Below, piece by piece: positions 42,150 to 50,021 of a stretch of 64,000 nt of DNA. The position numbers were made by a program, and so were the translations under genes. The notes under the pieces are model-generated. The model had not been told where the DNA came from. It saw nothing but the letters and a program-made list of their open reading frames with translations, and searched no databases. Each line of letters opens with the position of its first letter. Positions within the stretch are counted from its first letter, which is position 1. This DNA comes from Streptomyces minutiscleroticus (GTDB lineage Bacteria; Actinomycetota; Actinomycetes; Streptomycetales; Streptomycetaceae): the NCBI RefSeq assembly GCF_014650875.1, contig NZ_BMVU01000008.1, positions 62,001 through 126,000 on the forward strand. Direction: 5' to 3'.

Positions 42150-42579
42150 CACATAGTCGATGCCCGCGCCAGGAACTCGCGCAATCTCCGGTTGCGTCCG
42201 TATGCCTCGTCTCCGGTTGTCCATAGCGGTCTGATCCCGGCGGCCGGCGCTCGTTCCGCCTGCGCGCGGGCGAGTGCCGGCGTGGTGGCGCATGCGTGGT
42301 TCTCACGTCGGCGCCGAGTCGCCGGATCAGACACGTGCGCGTCACCTCTTACGTGACATCCTGCTCCCGGTCGGCGCGTTCGAGCAGGTGATGCAGGTGA
42401 TGCAGGTGATGCAGGTGATGCAGGCGATACGGCCGGTCCGGGCCGACTGTCTCCGTGATCGACCGGCAGTCGCCCGCAACGCCCGGTATCAGCAGCCCGC
42501 GCAGGTACAACACGCCGTCGGCCCGCGGGTCGCGGCGGCGGCAGACCGGCACGAGGTCTGCGGTGAGTTCGGCGAACAC
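42150..42579 (-). pseudogene. IS701-family transposase remnant
   Basis: The minus strand first reads MFAELTADLVPVCRRRDPRA, DGVLYLRGLLIPGVAGDCRS, ITETVGPDRPYRLHHL, the N-terminus of an IS701-type transposase. The HHL codons are then tandemly expanded (42385-42420), and LLERADREQDVT follows before a stop. A second piece, about 42340-42155, reads ALARAQAERAPAAGIRPLWT and TGDEAYGRNRRLREFLAR, the internal DDE block with the central Asp (GDEVYG). The middle and C-terminus are lost. Confidence 0.7.
42385..42420. repeat. Tandem 9-nt repeat, four copies of caggtgatg
   Basis: Four perfect 9-mers plus a degenerate fifth. On the minus strand this encodes repeated His-His-Leu inside the IS701 remnant, where intact relatives have a single HHLLERA. 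It looks like replication-slippage expansion in a dead gene. Confidence 0.9.
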
Positions 42580-42651
42580 CGTTTCATCCGCTCAGAGTCT
42601 GCACTGCGCCGCAGTGCCAATTCCGAGCCGTGGTCACCGTGCCGGGGCTTG

Positions 42652-43686
42652 TCACCTCCGATACCGCTGCGCCACTGCCTCGAAGGCGGCCTTGGGTTCC
42701 CATTCCATGTCGGGGTAGGTCTGCCCCCGGCGCCCTTCGAGGAGTTTGACGATGCCCAGGCCGGCCCGGTCCAGGTCGTCCCTGGGGTCGCCGTCCGGGC
42801 GGTGCGGATAGCCGGGCAGGGCGAACAGGAACACGAACGCGCTGTCCACGCCCTCGGTCTCGAAGACCTCCAATAGTTCGCTCAGATAGGCGGCCTGGCC
42901 GGCCTGGCCGGCCTCGTCGCGCTCGTATACGCCGTTCAGCCGCACCGGGGTCTTGGTCTTCGGGTCGTGTTCGACCACGTCCAGCACCCGCCCACCGCGG
43001 TCTCCCGCGCCGCGGTAGGCCGCGGTGCCGAACCCGGTGACGGCGAGCGGTTTCGTGTCCTGGGCCAGGATGCGCACCGCTTCCCGGAACCAGTCGGCGA
43101 TCTCGGCGGAGCGGATCAGTTCGAACGTCACGATGTCGAAGGGGGCCCAGTCGACCTGCTCGAACTGGATGGATGCGTAGGTGAGCCTGCCGTGGAAGCG
43201 CTCGCGGACCGTGGCCGCGGCCTCGCCGAGGAATGCGTTGATGCGCACGCCGAGCCCGCGCATCGCCTCGGCCCGCCGCTCGGGGTGGCTCACCAGCTGC
43301 TCGACCCGCTCCTCGGGACTCTCTCCGGGCAGGAACCCGCGGTTCATCACGCTCAGCTCGACCCCTGCGACGAACACGACGGTGGCTCCCTGCCGTCGGA
43401 GCCGCTCCGCTCGCGTGGCGCAGTCGCGGAAGAGCGTGAGGATCTGCTCCGGATCCAGCTCCAGCGGATAGGGCGAGAACCAGACCTCCAGGCCGAGCTC
43501 GGCGGCGGCCCCGGCGGCCAGCTCCAGTCGATGCGGGTCGCCGCCGATGATCTGAACCGCGTTGCAGTGCAGGTCGTCGCGGATGACGGCGAGCTCACGC
43601 CGGACCACCGCGGGGTCGAAGTGCTCGCGGGATGTCTGGCCGTGCACGACGAATCCGGTGTCGTAGGTCATTCCTCGTGCTCGCAC
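42652..43686 (-). CDS. TIM-barrel, glycosidase-like hypothetical protein (344 aa)
   Basis: GTG 43686 follows gagaggacgccatc; an internal ATG at 43671 (MTYDTGFVVHGQTSREHFDP) is possible. Repeating strand patterns suggest a (beta/alpha)8 barrel: CNAVQIIGGDP, GLEVWFSPYPLELDPEQIL, ATVVFVAGVELSVMNRGFLP (Glu in GVELS like a GH acid/base), GRLTYASIQFEQVDWAPFDI, PLAVTGFGTAAYRG and DSAFVFLFALPGYPH (region of a second acidic residue). I recall relatives in Streptomyces carrying an 'abortive infection' annotation, which I regard as unproven. No signal peptide. Divergent from a TetR regulator, its likely controller, with about 90 bases between them. Confidence 0.75.
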   Translation of the reverse strand: MRARGMTYDTGFVVHGQTSREHFDPAVVRRELAVIRDDLHCNAVQIIGGDPHRLELAAGAAAELGLEVWFSPYPLELDPEQILTLFRDCATRAERLRRQGATVVFVAGVELSVMNRGFLPGESPEERVEQLVSHPERRAEAMRGLGVRINAFLGEAAATVRERFHGRLTYASIQFEQVDWAPFDIVTFELIRSAEIADWFREAVRILAQDTKPLAVTGFGTAAYRGAGDRGGRVLDVVEHDPKTKTPVRLNGVYERDEAGQAGQAAYLSELLEVFETEGVDSAFVFLFALPGYPHRPDGDPRDDLDRAGLGIVKLLEGRRGQTYPDMEWEPKAAFEAVAQRYRR

Positions 43687-43773
43687 GATGGCGTCCTCTC
43701 CGCCGGTCTCGGGTGGGTCGAGACTGACAGGAAACTTTCGTGCACGCGCAGCTCTGTGTGGAACGCTGGCACC

Positions 43774-44430
43774 GTGACGACACCACCCCCAGGGCTGCGG
43801 CAGCGGAAGAAGCAGGCCACGCGCGAGGCGCTACGCGAGGCGGCCCTGCGCCTGGCCGTGGAGCACGGACCCGACCAGGTGCGGGTCGAGGACATCGCCG
43901 AGGCGGCCGGAGTCTCACCGCGCACCTACAACAACTACTTCGCCAGCCGCGAGCAGGCGATCGTCTCCGCCGTGACCGCGGACCGGGAGGCACGCGTCGC
44001 GGCGGCGGTCGCAACCCGGCCCGCAGCAGTGCGCCTGGCCGACGCCGTCACCCAAGCAGTGGTCGAGCAGTACACGAACACCGGCGAGCACGGCCCCGAG
44101 GCGCTGCTGCTGATCACCACCCGGACCCCGCTGCGCGACGCGTTCCTCGATACCACCGCCGGCATCGAACCTGCTCTCACGGCGGTGATCGCCGAACGCC
44201 TGGGTGACACCGAGGCGCACACCGCCCGCGTCCTTGCGGCAAGCGTCGCCGCGGCGGTGCGCATCGCGCTGGAAGGCTGGCTCCGGCCGGCCGGAAGCGC
44301 AGAGGCCGCCGGGACTTCCGGCGCCGAAGGACTGGTCGTGCCCTCCGACCCACTGGCCGACCACCTCCGCGCGGCGCTGGCCCCGCTCGCGCCCGCGTTC
44401 GACGCCGCCGAGCGGCGCACCCAGCCATGA
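43774..44430 (+). CDS. TetR-family transcriptional regulator
   Basis: 218 residues from GTG 43774. Helix-turn-helix: KKQATREALREAALRLAVEH, then VRVEDIAEAAGVSPRTYNNY and FASREQAIVSAV, the canonical TetR N-terminal domain. The ligand domain (about 70-215) is mostly helical (VRLADAVTQAVVEQY, ALLLITTRTPLRDAF, TARVLAASVAAAVRIALEGW). It is divergent from the TIM-barrel gene at 42652-43686 and probably represses it and itself. No obvious long palindrome stands out in the 87-base intergenic region. A strong terminator follows at 44475. Confidence 0.9.
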   Translation: MTTPPPGLRQRKKQATREALREAALRLAVEHGPDQVRVEDIAEAAGVSPRTYNNYFASREQAIVSAVTADREARVAAAVATRPAAVRLADAVTQAVVEQYTNTGEHGPEALLLITTRTPLRDAFLDTTAGIEPALTAVIAERLGDTEAHTARVLAASVAAAVRIALEGWLRPAGSAEAAGTSGAEGLVVPSDPLADHLRAALAPLAPAFDAAERRTQP

Positions 44431-44474
44431 AACCAACCCGACCAGTAGTGCTTCGTCAGGTCCGGACACGAGGT

Positions 44475-44504
44475 GCCGAGGACGGCGGTCGAGCCGTCCT
44501 CGGC
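44475..44504. terminator. Terminator hairpin, 12-bp perfect stem
   Basis: gccgaggacggc at 44475-44486 and its exact complement at 44493-44504 around a 6-nt loop. It lies 44 bases after the TetR stop and just before the end of the minus-strand aldo/keto reductase remnant, so it may serve both. Confidence 0.75.
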
Positions 44505-44517
44505 GTTCGCCCGGACA

Positions 44518-44853
44518 TCAGCGGTGAGTCGGGATCCTCATCTCGCTCCTGGTCACCTTGCGGATGTGGTCGCCGGCGAGCAGATCGTGCGGGTAGCCGA
44601 GGCTGATCGCGCCGGCCTCGTCGAGGCGGGCCACCTGCGAGGCGTCGAAGTCCACGTCCAGTGCGCCCAGGTTGTCCTCCAACTGCGCGGGCGTGCGGGC
44701 GCCGATGACGGGCGCTGTCACGCCGGGGTTCCGCAGAGTCCAGGCCGGTGCGACCTGGGCGGGGGTACGGCCCAGCCCCCAGGCGACCTCCCCGACGGCG
44801 ACGTTCCGTACGGTGACCGTGCCGAGGGCGACGTTGACGGAGTAAGGGAGCAT
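44518..44853 (-). pseudogene. Aldo/keto reductase C-terminal fragment
   Basis: The minus frame reads [76 protein letters not shown]: the last third of an aldo/keto reductase (W.L..P.V...I.GARTP.QL.DNL.A). Only about 110 of the usual 320 residues remain; the catalytic Tyr/Lys/His part is missing and the break at about 44850 has no promoter or ribosome-binding site. Confidence 0.75.
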
Positions 44854-44905
44854 GGGCCTGGACCGTGGGCGATGACCGCCGTCAGACCTATGTGGAGAAG
44901 GGGCT

Positions 44906-45310
44906 ATGAGCGTGCTGTGGTGGGCAGCGACGTCGCCGCAATCGGGACTGTTCGACCCGGTTGAGAGACGTTCAGAGGTGAAGGATCTGTCAGACCGCTT
45001 CAACGACCTGCGTTCCTGTGGTCAGGGATACATCGAGGTTCGATCGCCGAACAGGGAGTTTCCGGTACTGATTCTGGCTTTCCGGGACGAGCACGCGGTC
45101 CTTCATCTGATGAGCGACACCGAGCGGATGTCTCTGCTCGTAGGAGATGGCACCGTGCCCTTGGACACCGGGGTAGAAGTCCCGATCGTGGACGACCTCG
45201 CCGCCTTCATGGGCGACTTCGTCCTGAATGTCGAGCGGGCGTGGGACTTGGTGCACGACTTCACCCGGACGGGGGCAGTCGGCCCTCCGGGTGAGTGGTG
45301 TGCGTTGTAG
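44906..45310 (+). CDS. Small hypothetical, possibly Imm1-like immunity protein (134 aa)
   Basis: ATG follows gagaaggggct. The protein reads [20 protein letters not shown], then [40 protein letters not shown] and [20 protein letters not shown], ending with W-D-L-V-H-D-F. The 'FPVL...F....AV.H' pattern followed by a short acidic helix resembles Imm1-type immunity proteins, but the match is weak. Soluble and acidic. GC content is lower than typical for the window, consistent with an acquired gene. No toxin is adjacent. It could also be an antitoxin-like orphan. Confidence 0.55.
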   Translation: MSVLWWAATSPQSGLFDPVERRSEVKDLSDRFNDLRSCGQGYIEVRSPNREFPVLILAFRDEHAVLHLMSDTERMSLLVGDGTVPLDTGVEVPIVDDLAAFMGDFVLNVERAWDLVHDFTRTGAVGPPGEWCAL

Positions 45311-45334
45311 CTCAAGCTCGTGACGCGATCATGA

Positions 45335-45478
45335 TCAGTTCCTCTTCGGCCGCCTCCAGCAGATGAGGCCGCAGTCCGATGAGACGAAGGCGTCATGGGG
45401 TTCGGTGCGGTGTTCCCAGCGAACTGCGAGACGTTTGAAGTGGTGGAGCAGGGCGGAGGTCCGCCCCACCACGTACAT
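45335..45478 (-). pseudogene. IS5-family transposase C-terminal remnant
   Basis: The minus frame reads MYVVGRTSALLHHFKRLAVR, WEHRTEPHDAFVSSDCGLIC, WRRPKRN then stop at 45335. This is the WVVERTFALLHWFKRLAVRWE...DAFL.LACGLICWR end of an IS5 transposase, with the catalytic Glu of VVER replaced by Gly. It abuts a second IS5-type transposase on the plus strand, so two elements met here. Confidence 0.7.
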
Positions 45479-46224
45479 GTTCGGCGCTGTTACTTCAGTG
45501 GTTCGGCATTTTGTTTTCGGTGAGCATTTTCCAACTGCCGGGCGAACTCGGCAGGTGCGGCGTCTGAGCCCTGGCCTGCAGGCCCTGCTCACCTCCCACC
45601 TCCGCAACGGCCACCCGTATGGCCAGCTCGCTACCGGGTCCGGAATCGGAGCCACGACCGCCTGCCGGTACATCGCCGGGGCCGTCGAACTCCTGGCCGT
45701 CCTCGCCCCGACCCTTGCGGAGGCCGTCCGGACGGCATCGACGAAGGCACGCGTGCTGCTGGACGCCGCCCTGCTCCCCATCGACCGCATCGCCGCGGAC
45801 CGGCCCTATCGCTCCGGTGCGCACAAGAAACACGGGGTGAATGTGCAGGTCCTGGCTGATCCGTCCGACCGGTTGCTGTGGGCCTCGCCGACTCTGCCCG
45901 GCGCCGTCCACGACACCCGGGCCGCCCGTGAGCACGGCATCATCAGCACTCTCGCGGACGCCGACATCAGGTGCTGGGCCGACGAGGGACATCGCGGTGT
46001 CAAGGGTACGGTCCGCGTCCCATGCCGGGGCCGCCGGTAGACGCTCTCCGCAGGGCAGAAGACCGTCAACCGATCTCATGCAAAGATCCGATCCCTGGCC
46101 GAGCGGGCCGTCGCCGCCCTCAAGTCCGGCGGCTCCTCCGCAGACTGCGGTGCCCGATCACCTGTATCACGAGCCTCGTCCCGGTCGTTCTCCGCTTACA
46201 TCTGGCCGGCTCGGAGTGAGGTGG
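45477..46224 (+). pseudogene. IS5-group DDE transposase with TAG and a one-base deletion
   Basis: ATG 45477 opens MFGAVTSVVRHFVFGEHFPT. It continues LSPGLQALLTSHLRNGHPYG, TTACRYIAGAVELLAVLAPT, LLDAALLPIDRIAADRPYRS (first Asp), GVNVQVLADPSDRLLWASPT, GAVHDTRAAREHGI and ADEGHRGVKGTVRVP. TAG at 46038-46040 replaces a Trp codon, after which the same frame reads TLSAGQKTVNRSHAKIRSLA. At about 46126 one C is missing relative to the copy at 60815-60933 (tccgg versus tcccgg), so the C-terminus shifts frame. It is otherwise nearly full length. Confidence 0.8.
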
Positions 46225-46539
46225 AAAGAGCGCCAGTGCCCGGGGGACGGATGAGGTGCTCAAGCTGCTGCCTGAGGCGCAGTCCGTGGTGTCGGTGGAA
46301 GATGTCGGAGCCGGCACAGGACGACGTCACGCTGACCGGCTGAGAAAAGATGTACATCATGCCCGTGCACCGGCGCGCGGGCAGGCGCCTACGGCCACGC
46401 CCGAGCCCTGCGCTCGGGACTGGTTCGACACCAGAGTGCTCCCCGGTGCTCAGGTCCGGTGCAGGGGGCGTGGGCGATGCGCAGGCCGGGCCGGGCCAGC
46501 TGTACAGGCGCGAGCCCACCGAGTTGTCGCCTTTCGCAT
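46225..46539. other. Intergenic stretch without a recognised gene
   Basis: 315 bases between the IS5-type pseudogene and the minus-strand gene ending at 46540. No frame shows family similarity; probably contains the element's outer end. Confidence 0.4.
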
Positions 46540-46965
46540 CTACCCGTACGTCTCCGACTCGGGTCCTTCAGGAAGGAGGTACAGCCCCAAGTGCTGGCGG
46601 AGAAAGCCCTCCAACCGTTGAAGGTCGATCGCATCGGCTGGGAGATCACTGGAACGGGGACGGTGGAGCTCAATCAGCTGGGCCATCAGCTCTTCGTCAA
46701 GCAACGGTGCCTGATAGCGCTCGATCGTCCCTAGGTAGAAGAGCCAGCTGTGCAGCCGGTTGGCAGGGCAGCGGCCTTGGCTCGCATGCAGATTCTCCGG
46801 CTCGTGCTCATCCCGCCAGGAACCGACGTAGAGATAGGAGGCATGACACAACCCCGCGTCCAGAACCGGGGTCGGATCGGCCTTGCAGTTCCAATAGATC
46901 CGAGCCTCGTCCTCAGGTATGGGGCTCGGCACGGCCGCCAACCACAGTCGGTAGATCTCCTCCAT
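46540..46965 (-). CDS. Hypothetical protein, 141 aa
   Basis: The start MEEIYRLWLAAVPSPIPEDE at 46965 is preferred over an upstream frame to 47046, which has no supporting composition. Sequence continues ARIYWNCKADPTPVLDAGLC, SYLYVGSWRDEHEPENLHAS, LHSWLFYLGTIERYQAPLLD, EELMAQLIELHRPRS and an acidic end. Soluble, with two Trp-containing segments and a C-terminal helical part. The family is not recognised. It belongs to a run of small lower-GC genes (44.9-50.6 kb), several of which are immunity-like, so an immunity role is a guess from context only. Confidence 0.6.
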   Translation of the reverse strand: MEEIYRLWLAAVPSPIPEDEARIYWNCKADPTPVLDAGLCHASYLYVGSWRDEHEPENLHASQGRCPANRLHSWLFYLGTIERYQAPLLDEELMAQLIELHRPRSSDLPADAIDLQRLEGFLRQHLGLYLLPEGPESETYG

Positions 46966-47121
46966 GGCCGCAGTCTGGCATGCCGAGCCAAGGCGAAGCC
47001 TGACAGGGGGCAGTCCTGGGACCGCCCCGAGGCCACTGAAGGGCACCTACCGACGACCAACGCTCACGACCGCCGTCGGCCAAGACATCGTCTCATTTGG
47101 GTTGCTCGGTGGTCCGGTGCT

Positions 47122-47589
47122 ATGGGGATCGTCGAGCGCTTGGTTCCGGATGAGCTGTGGGAGTTGTTCCAGCGGGTGGTGGCGCCGGCTCCGACTCGGC
47201 GGCAGGGTGGCGGTCGGCGCCGGTACGGGGACCGGGAGGTCCTGGCGGCGATTGTGTTCGTGGCGGCCTCGGGCTGCACGTGGCGGCAGCTTCCGCCGTC
47301 GTTCGGCTCTTCCGGGCCGACGGCCCACCGGCGGTTCACCGAGTGGACCGAGGCCCTGGTGTGGGCCGGGCTGCACCGCCTGGTGCTGGACGAGCTCGGC
47401 GCGCGCGGCGAGCTGAACTGGTCGCGGTGTGCGATCGACTCGGTGACCATGCGGGCCCTGAAAGGGGGAAGCTGACAGGTCCGAATCCGCTGGGAGATAC
47501 GCGACGACATCCACGAAGCCTTCCTCGCCCTGGGATGCGCACTCATCTGCTGGCGACGTCTGGCAGCAGTTCAGCGCCGCCACTCATAG
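47122..47589 (+). pseudogene. IS5-family transposase with internal deletion
   Basis: ATG 47122 gives MGIVERLVPDELWELFQRVV, RRYGDREVLAAIVFVAASGC, TWRQLPPSFGSSGPTAHRRF, TEWTEALVWAGLHRLVLDEL and CAIDSVTMRALKGGS, then TGA at 47473-47475. The intact N-terminal 117 residues end just after the first Asp (IDS). Immediately after, from 47482, another frame reads RIRWEIRDDIHEAFLALGCA, LICWRRLAAV and a stop at 47587, the C-terminus of the same family. About 130 residues including the other catalytic Asp and Glu are deleted. The 3' end overlaps the end of the convergent DUF5959 gene by 19 nt. Confidence 0.8.
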
Positions 47590-48023
47590 ACGTCCGGCGA
47601 AGACTCAAAGACCTCGCTCGGCCACTGCTTCAGCACTCGCCCAAGCAGCCTCCGCTGCTCGTCGATCCAACCCTCTTCAAGGTTCATGGGAAGAAACACG
47701 GAGACGCACGAACTGCTCGGATCCTCGACGTGGACGGCGGGAGTCTCATGCTCTTCGTTGTGCGGCTGGATCCTGATCGCAGGGCTGTGGACTTCGTCCC
47801 TCCACCAGATGTCCTGTCCTGCGGCAAGTAGATCCAGAGCCCGGGACCATGTCTCCAGGTCGGAAGGGGACAGAGACATGGTCAGACGACCACTGACGAA
47901 GCTGCTTGTGATCAGGACCTCTGCGTCGAGCCAGTCGTGAAGACGCAGCAAGCCCGGCGACCGACGCCCCAACACGCGCACCTGGAAGGCGTTGTCACCA
48001 TCCGAGAGACTGATCAGTTCCAC
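47571..48023 (-). CDS. DUF5959 family protein
   Basis: 150 residues. MELISLSDGDNAFQVRVLGR, LRLHDWLDAEVLITSSFVSG, RLTMSLSPSDLETWSRALDL, then a C-terminal WIDEQRRLLGRVLKQWPSEV with a Y-E-W ending: the pattern I know from DUF5959, a Streptomyces family of unknown function often found among accessory small genes. Soluble, beta-rich N-terminal part followed by a helix. The stop lies inside the 3' end of an IS5 remnant, so the insertion only just spared the gene or supplied its final codons. Confidence 0.7.
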   Translation of the reverse strand: MELISLSDGDNAFQVRVLGRRSPGLLRLHDWLDAEVLITSSFVSGRLTMSLSPSDLETWSRALDLLAAGQDIWWRDEVHSPAIRIQPHNEEHETPAVHVEDPSSSCVSVFLPMNLEEGWIDEQRRLLGRVLKQWPSEVFESSPDVYEWRR

Positions 48024-48324
48024 CGTGTATCACCCTGTTCTGCCGCCATCACCCGTCAAGGCTCATGGTGATGAGGCTCGTTGAATTTCCCCACCTGGTG
48101 CTCACGCGTTCCCCAGACCTGCTCAGCTTGTTTCCCCACCCGGGCGCGCTGGTGCGGGCGGGTGGTCTGGTCGGCGAATACCGAGAGCAGGTGTCGCTCA
48201 GCGGCGAGAGCGTCCGGTGACCCCCTGAGGATCGATGTCGCCGAGTCTCGAGAGCACTCCGGCGCTTGTATCGGGGGCGCAGTGGTGTCTGCCGTTGAAC
48301 GCGGGCGAGATGCCGGCTGACCGG
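48024..48324. other. Intergenic stretch without a recognised gene
   Basis: About 300 bases between two minus-strand genes. A minus frame here (ending HHHEP) has no family pattern or start signal. It should include the promoter of the DUF5959 gene. Confidence 0.4.
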
Positions 48325-48978
48325 TCACGCCCGCTCTACCGCGGCTGGCCTGTCGCGCTGCAGCCACGCGATGGCTTGGGCGCGACGATCGCGTGGCACG
48401 TCTGCCCCGGTTGCCTCCCAGTCGATCAGGCGGCGTACGGGCTCAGTGTCGCCCGGGTTGGGCACGGCCAGGGAGCCGATACCGTCCTGCCAGGTTGTTC
48501 CGACCACGGCGACAGTGCTGTCGAGCGAGAGCATCGCGAATTCCGGACGTCCGGATCGCGAACCGAGCAGACAGTCGTCGTATCCGAGTACGGATCTTCC
48601 CCTGCGAATCGCGCACGCCGCGCCCATGACGTCCCAGGCGTCGAGCAGACGTACCCGGCGCCATATACGAGGCTGGTACAGGTCTACCCGCGGGTTGTAG
48701 CGATGGGCAGGGAGGGCGAGCAGGAACTCGCGGCTGGCGTCGAACAGGCCGAAGGAGGTCGCCAATGCGTACCAGCCTCGGTTGGCCTGCTCGATGAGTT
48801 GCTGGTCGTCGAAGCCGACGAAAGCATCCTGTCGGCCCGTCTCCTCGTGGGTGCAACTGGCCATCGCGCTCATTACGGACACTGGCAAGGCAGTGCATGG
48901 CACGCCGCCTTCGAGCACCTCCAGGCCCGCCCGCTTCAGCGGGGCATGCACTTTCCGGTGCATCTCCTGCCTGCCCAT
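48325..48978 (-). CDS. Hypothetical protein, 217 aa
   Basis: ATG 48978 follows a very strong site (acgggggaggac). It reads MGRQEMHRKVHAPLKRAGLE, DQQLIEQANRGWYALATSFG, EFLLALPAHRYNPRVDLYQP, RIWRRVRLLDAWDVMGAACA, VLGYDDCLLGSRSGRPEFAM, LSLDSTVAVVGTTWQDGIGS and DTEPVRRLIDWEATGADVPR. The C-terminal 'FAMLS.D..V.VVGTTWQDGI..L..P.P' block is familiar from other Streptomyces hypotheticals, but no function is known. Soluble. Strong translation signals argue for a functional gene despite the degraded neighbourhood. Confidence 0.7.
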   Translation of the reverse strand: MGRQEMHRKVHAPLKRAGLEVLEGGVPCTALPVSVMSAMASCTHEETGRQDAFVGFDDQQLIEQANRGWYALATSFGLFDASREFLLALPAHRYNPRVDLYQPRIWRRVRLLDAWDVMGAACAIRRGRSVLGYDDCLLGSRSGRPEFAMLSLDSTVAVVGTTWQDGIGSLAVPNPGDTEPVRRLIDWEATGADVPRDRRAQAIAWLQRDRPAAVERA

Positions 48979-49538
48979 GTCCTCCCCCGTTGCCGCGCGT
49001 CCGTTCAGCGCCTACGAGACGATACGAGCTTACCGATCGGCAACGACCAGGGGCCGGGCAGTCCAGCGAGCGGAGAGCGCACACGTGCTCTCGGATTCCA
49101 AGGAGAACCGCTGTCAGCGCCTAAACAGCCAGACGGGCGCCACTCGGGAGGGGCCGCCCGATAACCAGCCAGGTCCAGGGCCGGGGCGGACTGTCCAGGG
49201 TGGCCGCAGGCCAGCGCGGAGCGCCGCCGTAGGCGCCCTTGACCGGCCGGGCACGGCCCGCACACTGCACGGTCGGGCGGCCCGGCCCGTTGCCGACAGC
49301 ACCGAGTGGGGAACGAAGAGCAGCACTGGCTGATTTCACAGAGCCTCATCAATGGTGTGGAACCAGAGCCTCAACCACAACCGGATTCCCTCCGCCTCAT
49401 TCCGTGAGGAGTTCTCAGCGCCCGGGCCACTCCCCACTGCACCGGACGACCACTGCAACCCGTGTCGCGCAGCGCGAAGCCGTAGCGCGCTGTGCCGGGC
49501 TGTCCCCGTGTGCCTTCGTTGATGTCCGCCCGTGGATG
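48979..49538. other. 560-base non-coding stretch
   Basis: No plausible gene. A near-repeat 'agagcctca' occurs at about 49339 and 49365, each followed by a caa/cca-rich run. The GC-rich part 49140-49290 carries several short inverted repeats of ccgg/gccgg type. Possibly worn IS or an untranslated leader; nothing firmer can be said. Confidence 0.4.
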
Positions 49539-49763
49539 TCAGGCACGTTGCGGCACGATGTTCACCGCGCGGTAGACGTAGCCGTCCTGTTTGAAGCCCG
49601 GTGTTTCCCACGTGAGGTCGACCCGTTGGCCGGGTGCCAGCGTTCGGAACCCGGCCATCTGGATGGCGGAGTAGTGGCCCCAGCAGCCGCCTGGAGTCTC
49701 CGGGGAGTCGAGCACGCCCCAGCCTTCCTCGTCGTGCCACTCGCGGACAGTCGCAGTCACCAT
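49539..49763 (-). CDS. Cold-shock-domain-like small protein
   Basis: 74 residues: MVTATVREWHDEEGWGVLDS, PETPGGCWGHYSAIQMAGFR, TLAPGQRVDLTWETPGFKQD, then GYVYRAVNIVPQRA. The G.V..W....GWGV......PGG.W.H.S.I...G...L..G..V....E pattern is the cold-shock beta-barrel, with GWG and a W-H motif in place of the usual GFGFI and FVHFS nucleic-acid-binding motifs. It probably binds RNA or single-stranded DNA through a modified face. Such variants occur singly in Streptomyces with unknown targets. The start ATG is preceded by cgaaaccctacg and the ribosome-binding site is weak. Confidence 0.75.
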   Translation of the reverse strand: MVTATVREWHDEEGWGVLDSPETPGGCWGHYSAIQMAGFRTLAPGQRVDLTWETPGFKQDGYVYRAVNIVPQRA

Positions 49764-50021
49764 GGACCGAAACCCTACGACGCCTGTCTGCGTCGGGGTA
49801 GCCGGTTCCTCGGCTCGGAAGGCCGCGGGTCACGCCCTGGCCTTTGATCGGGTACATCTGGCCAGGTCAGCAGCGGTGAAGCAGTTTTGACGCGCTACGG
49901 GTCGAGTCACCCCGGTCCTTGCGCCTCCATCGCTGGCCTGGTGTCGAAGACGGTTGTGCAGGAGTGTCGTATCGTCGTGGCCGACTCGGTGGGAGGGCGC
50001 GCGAGGGGATGGGTTGTTTCC

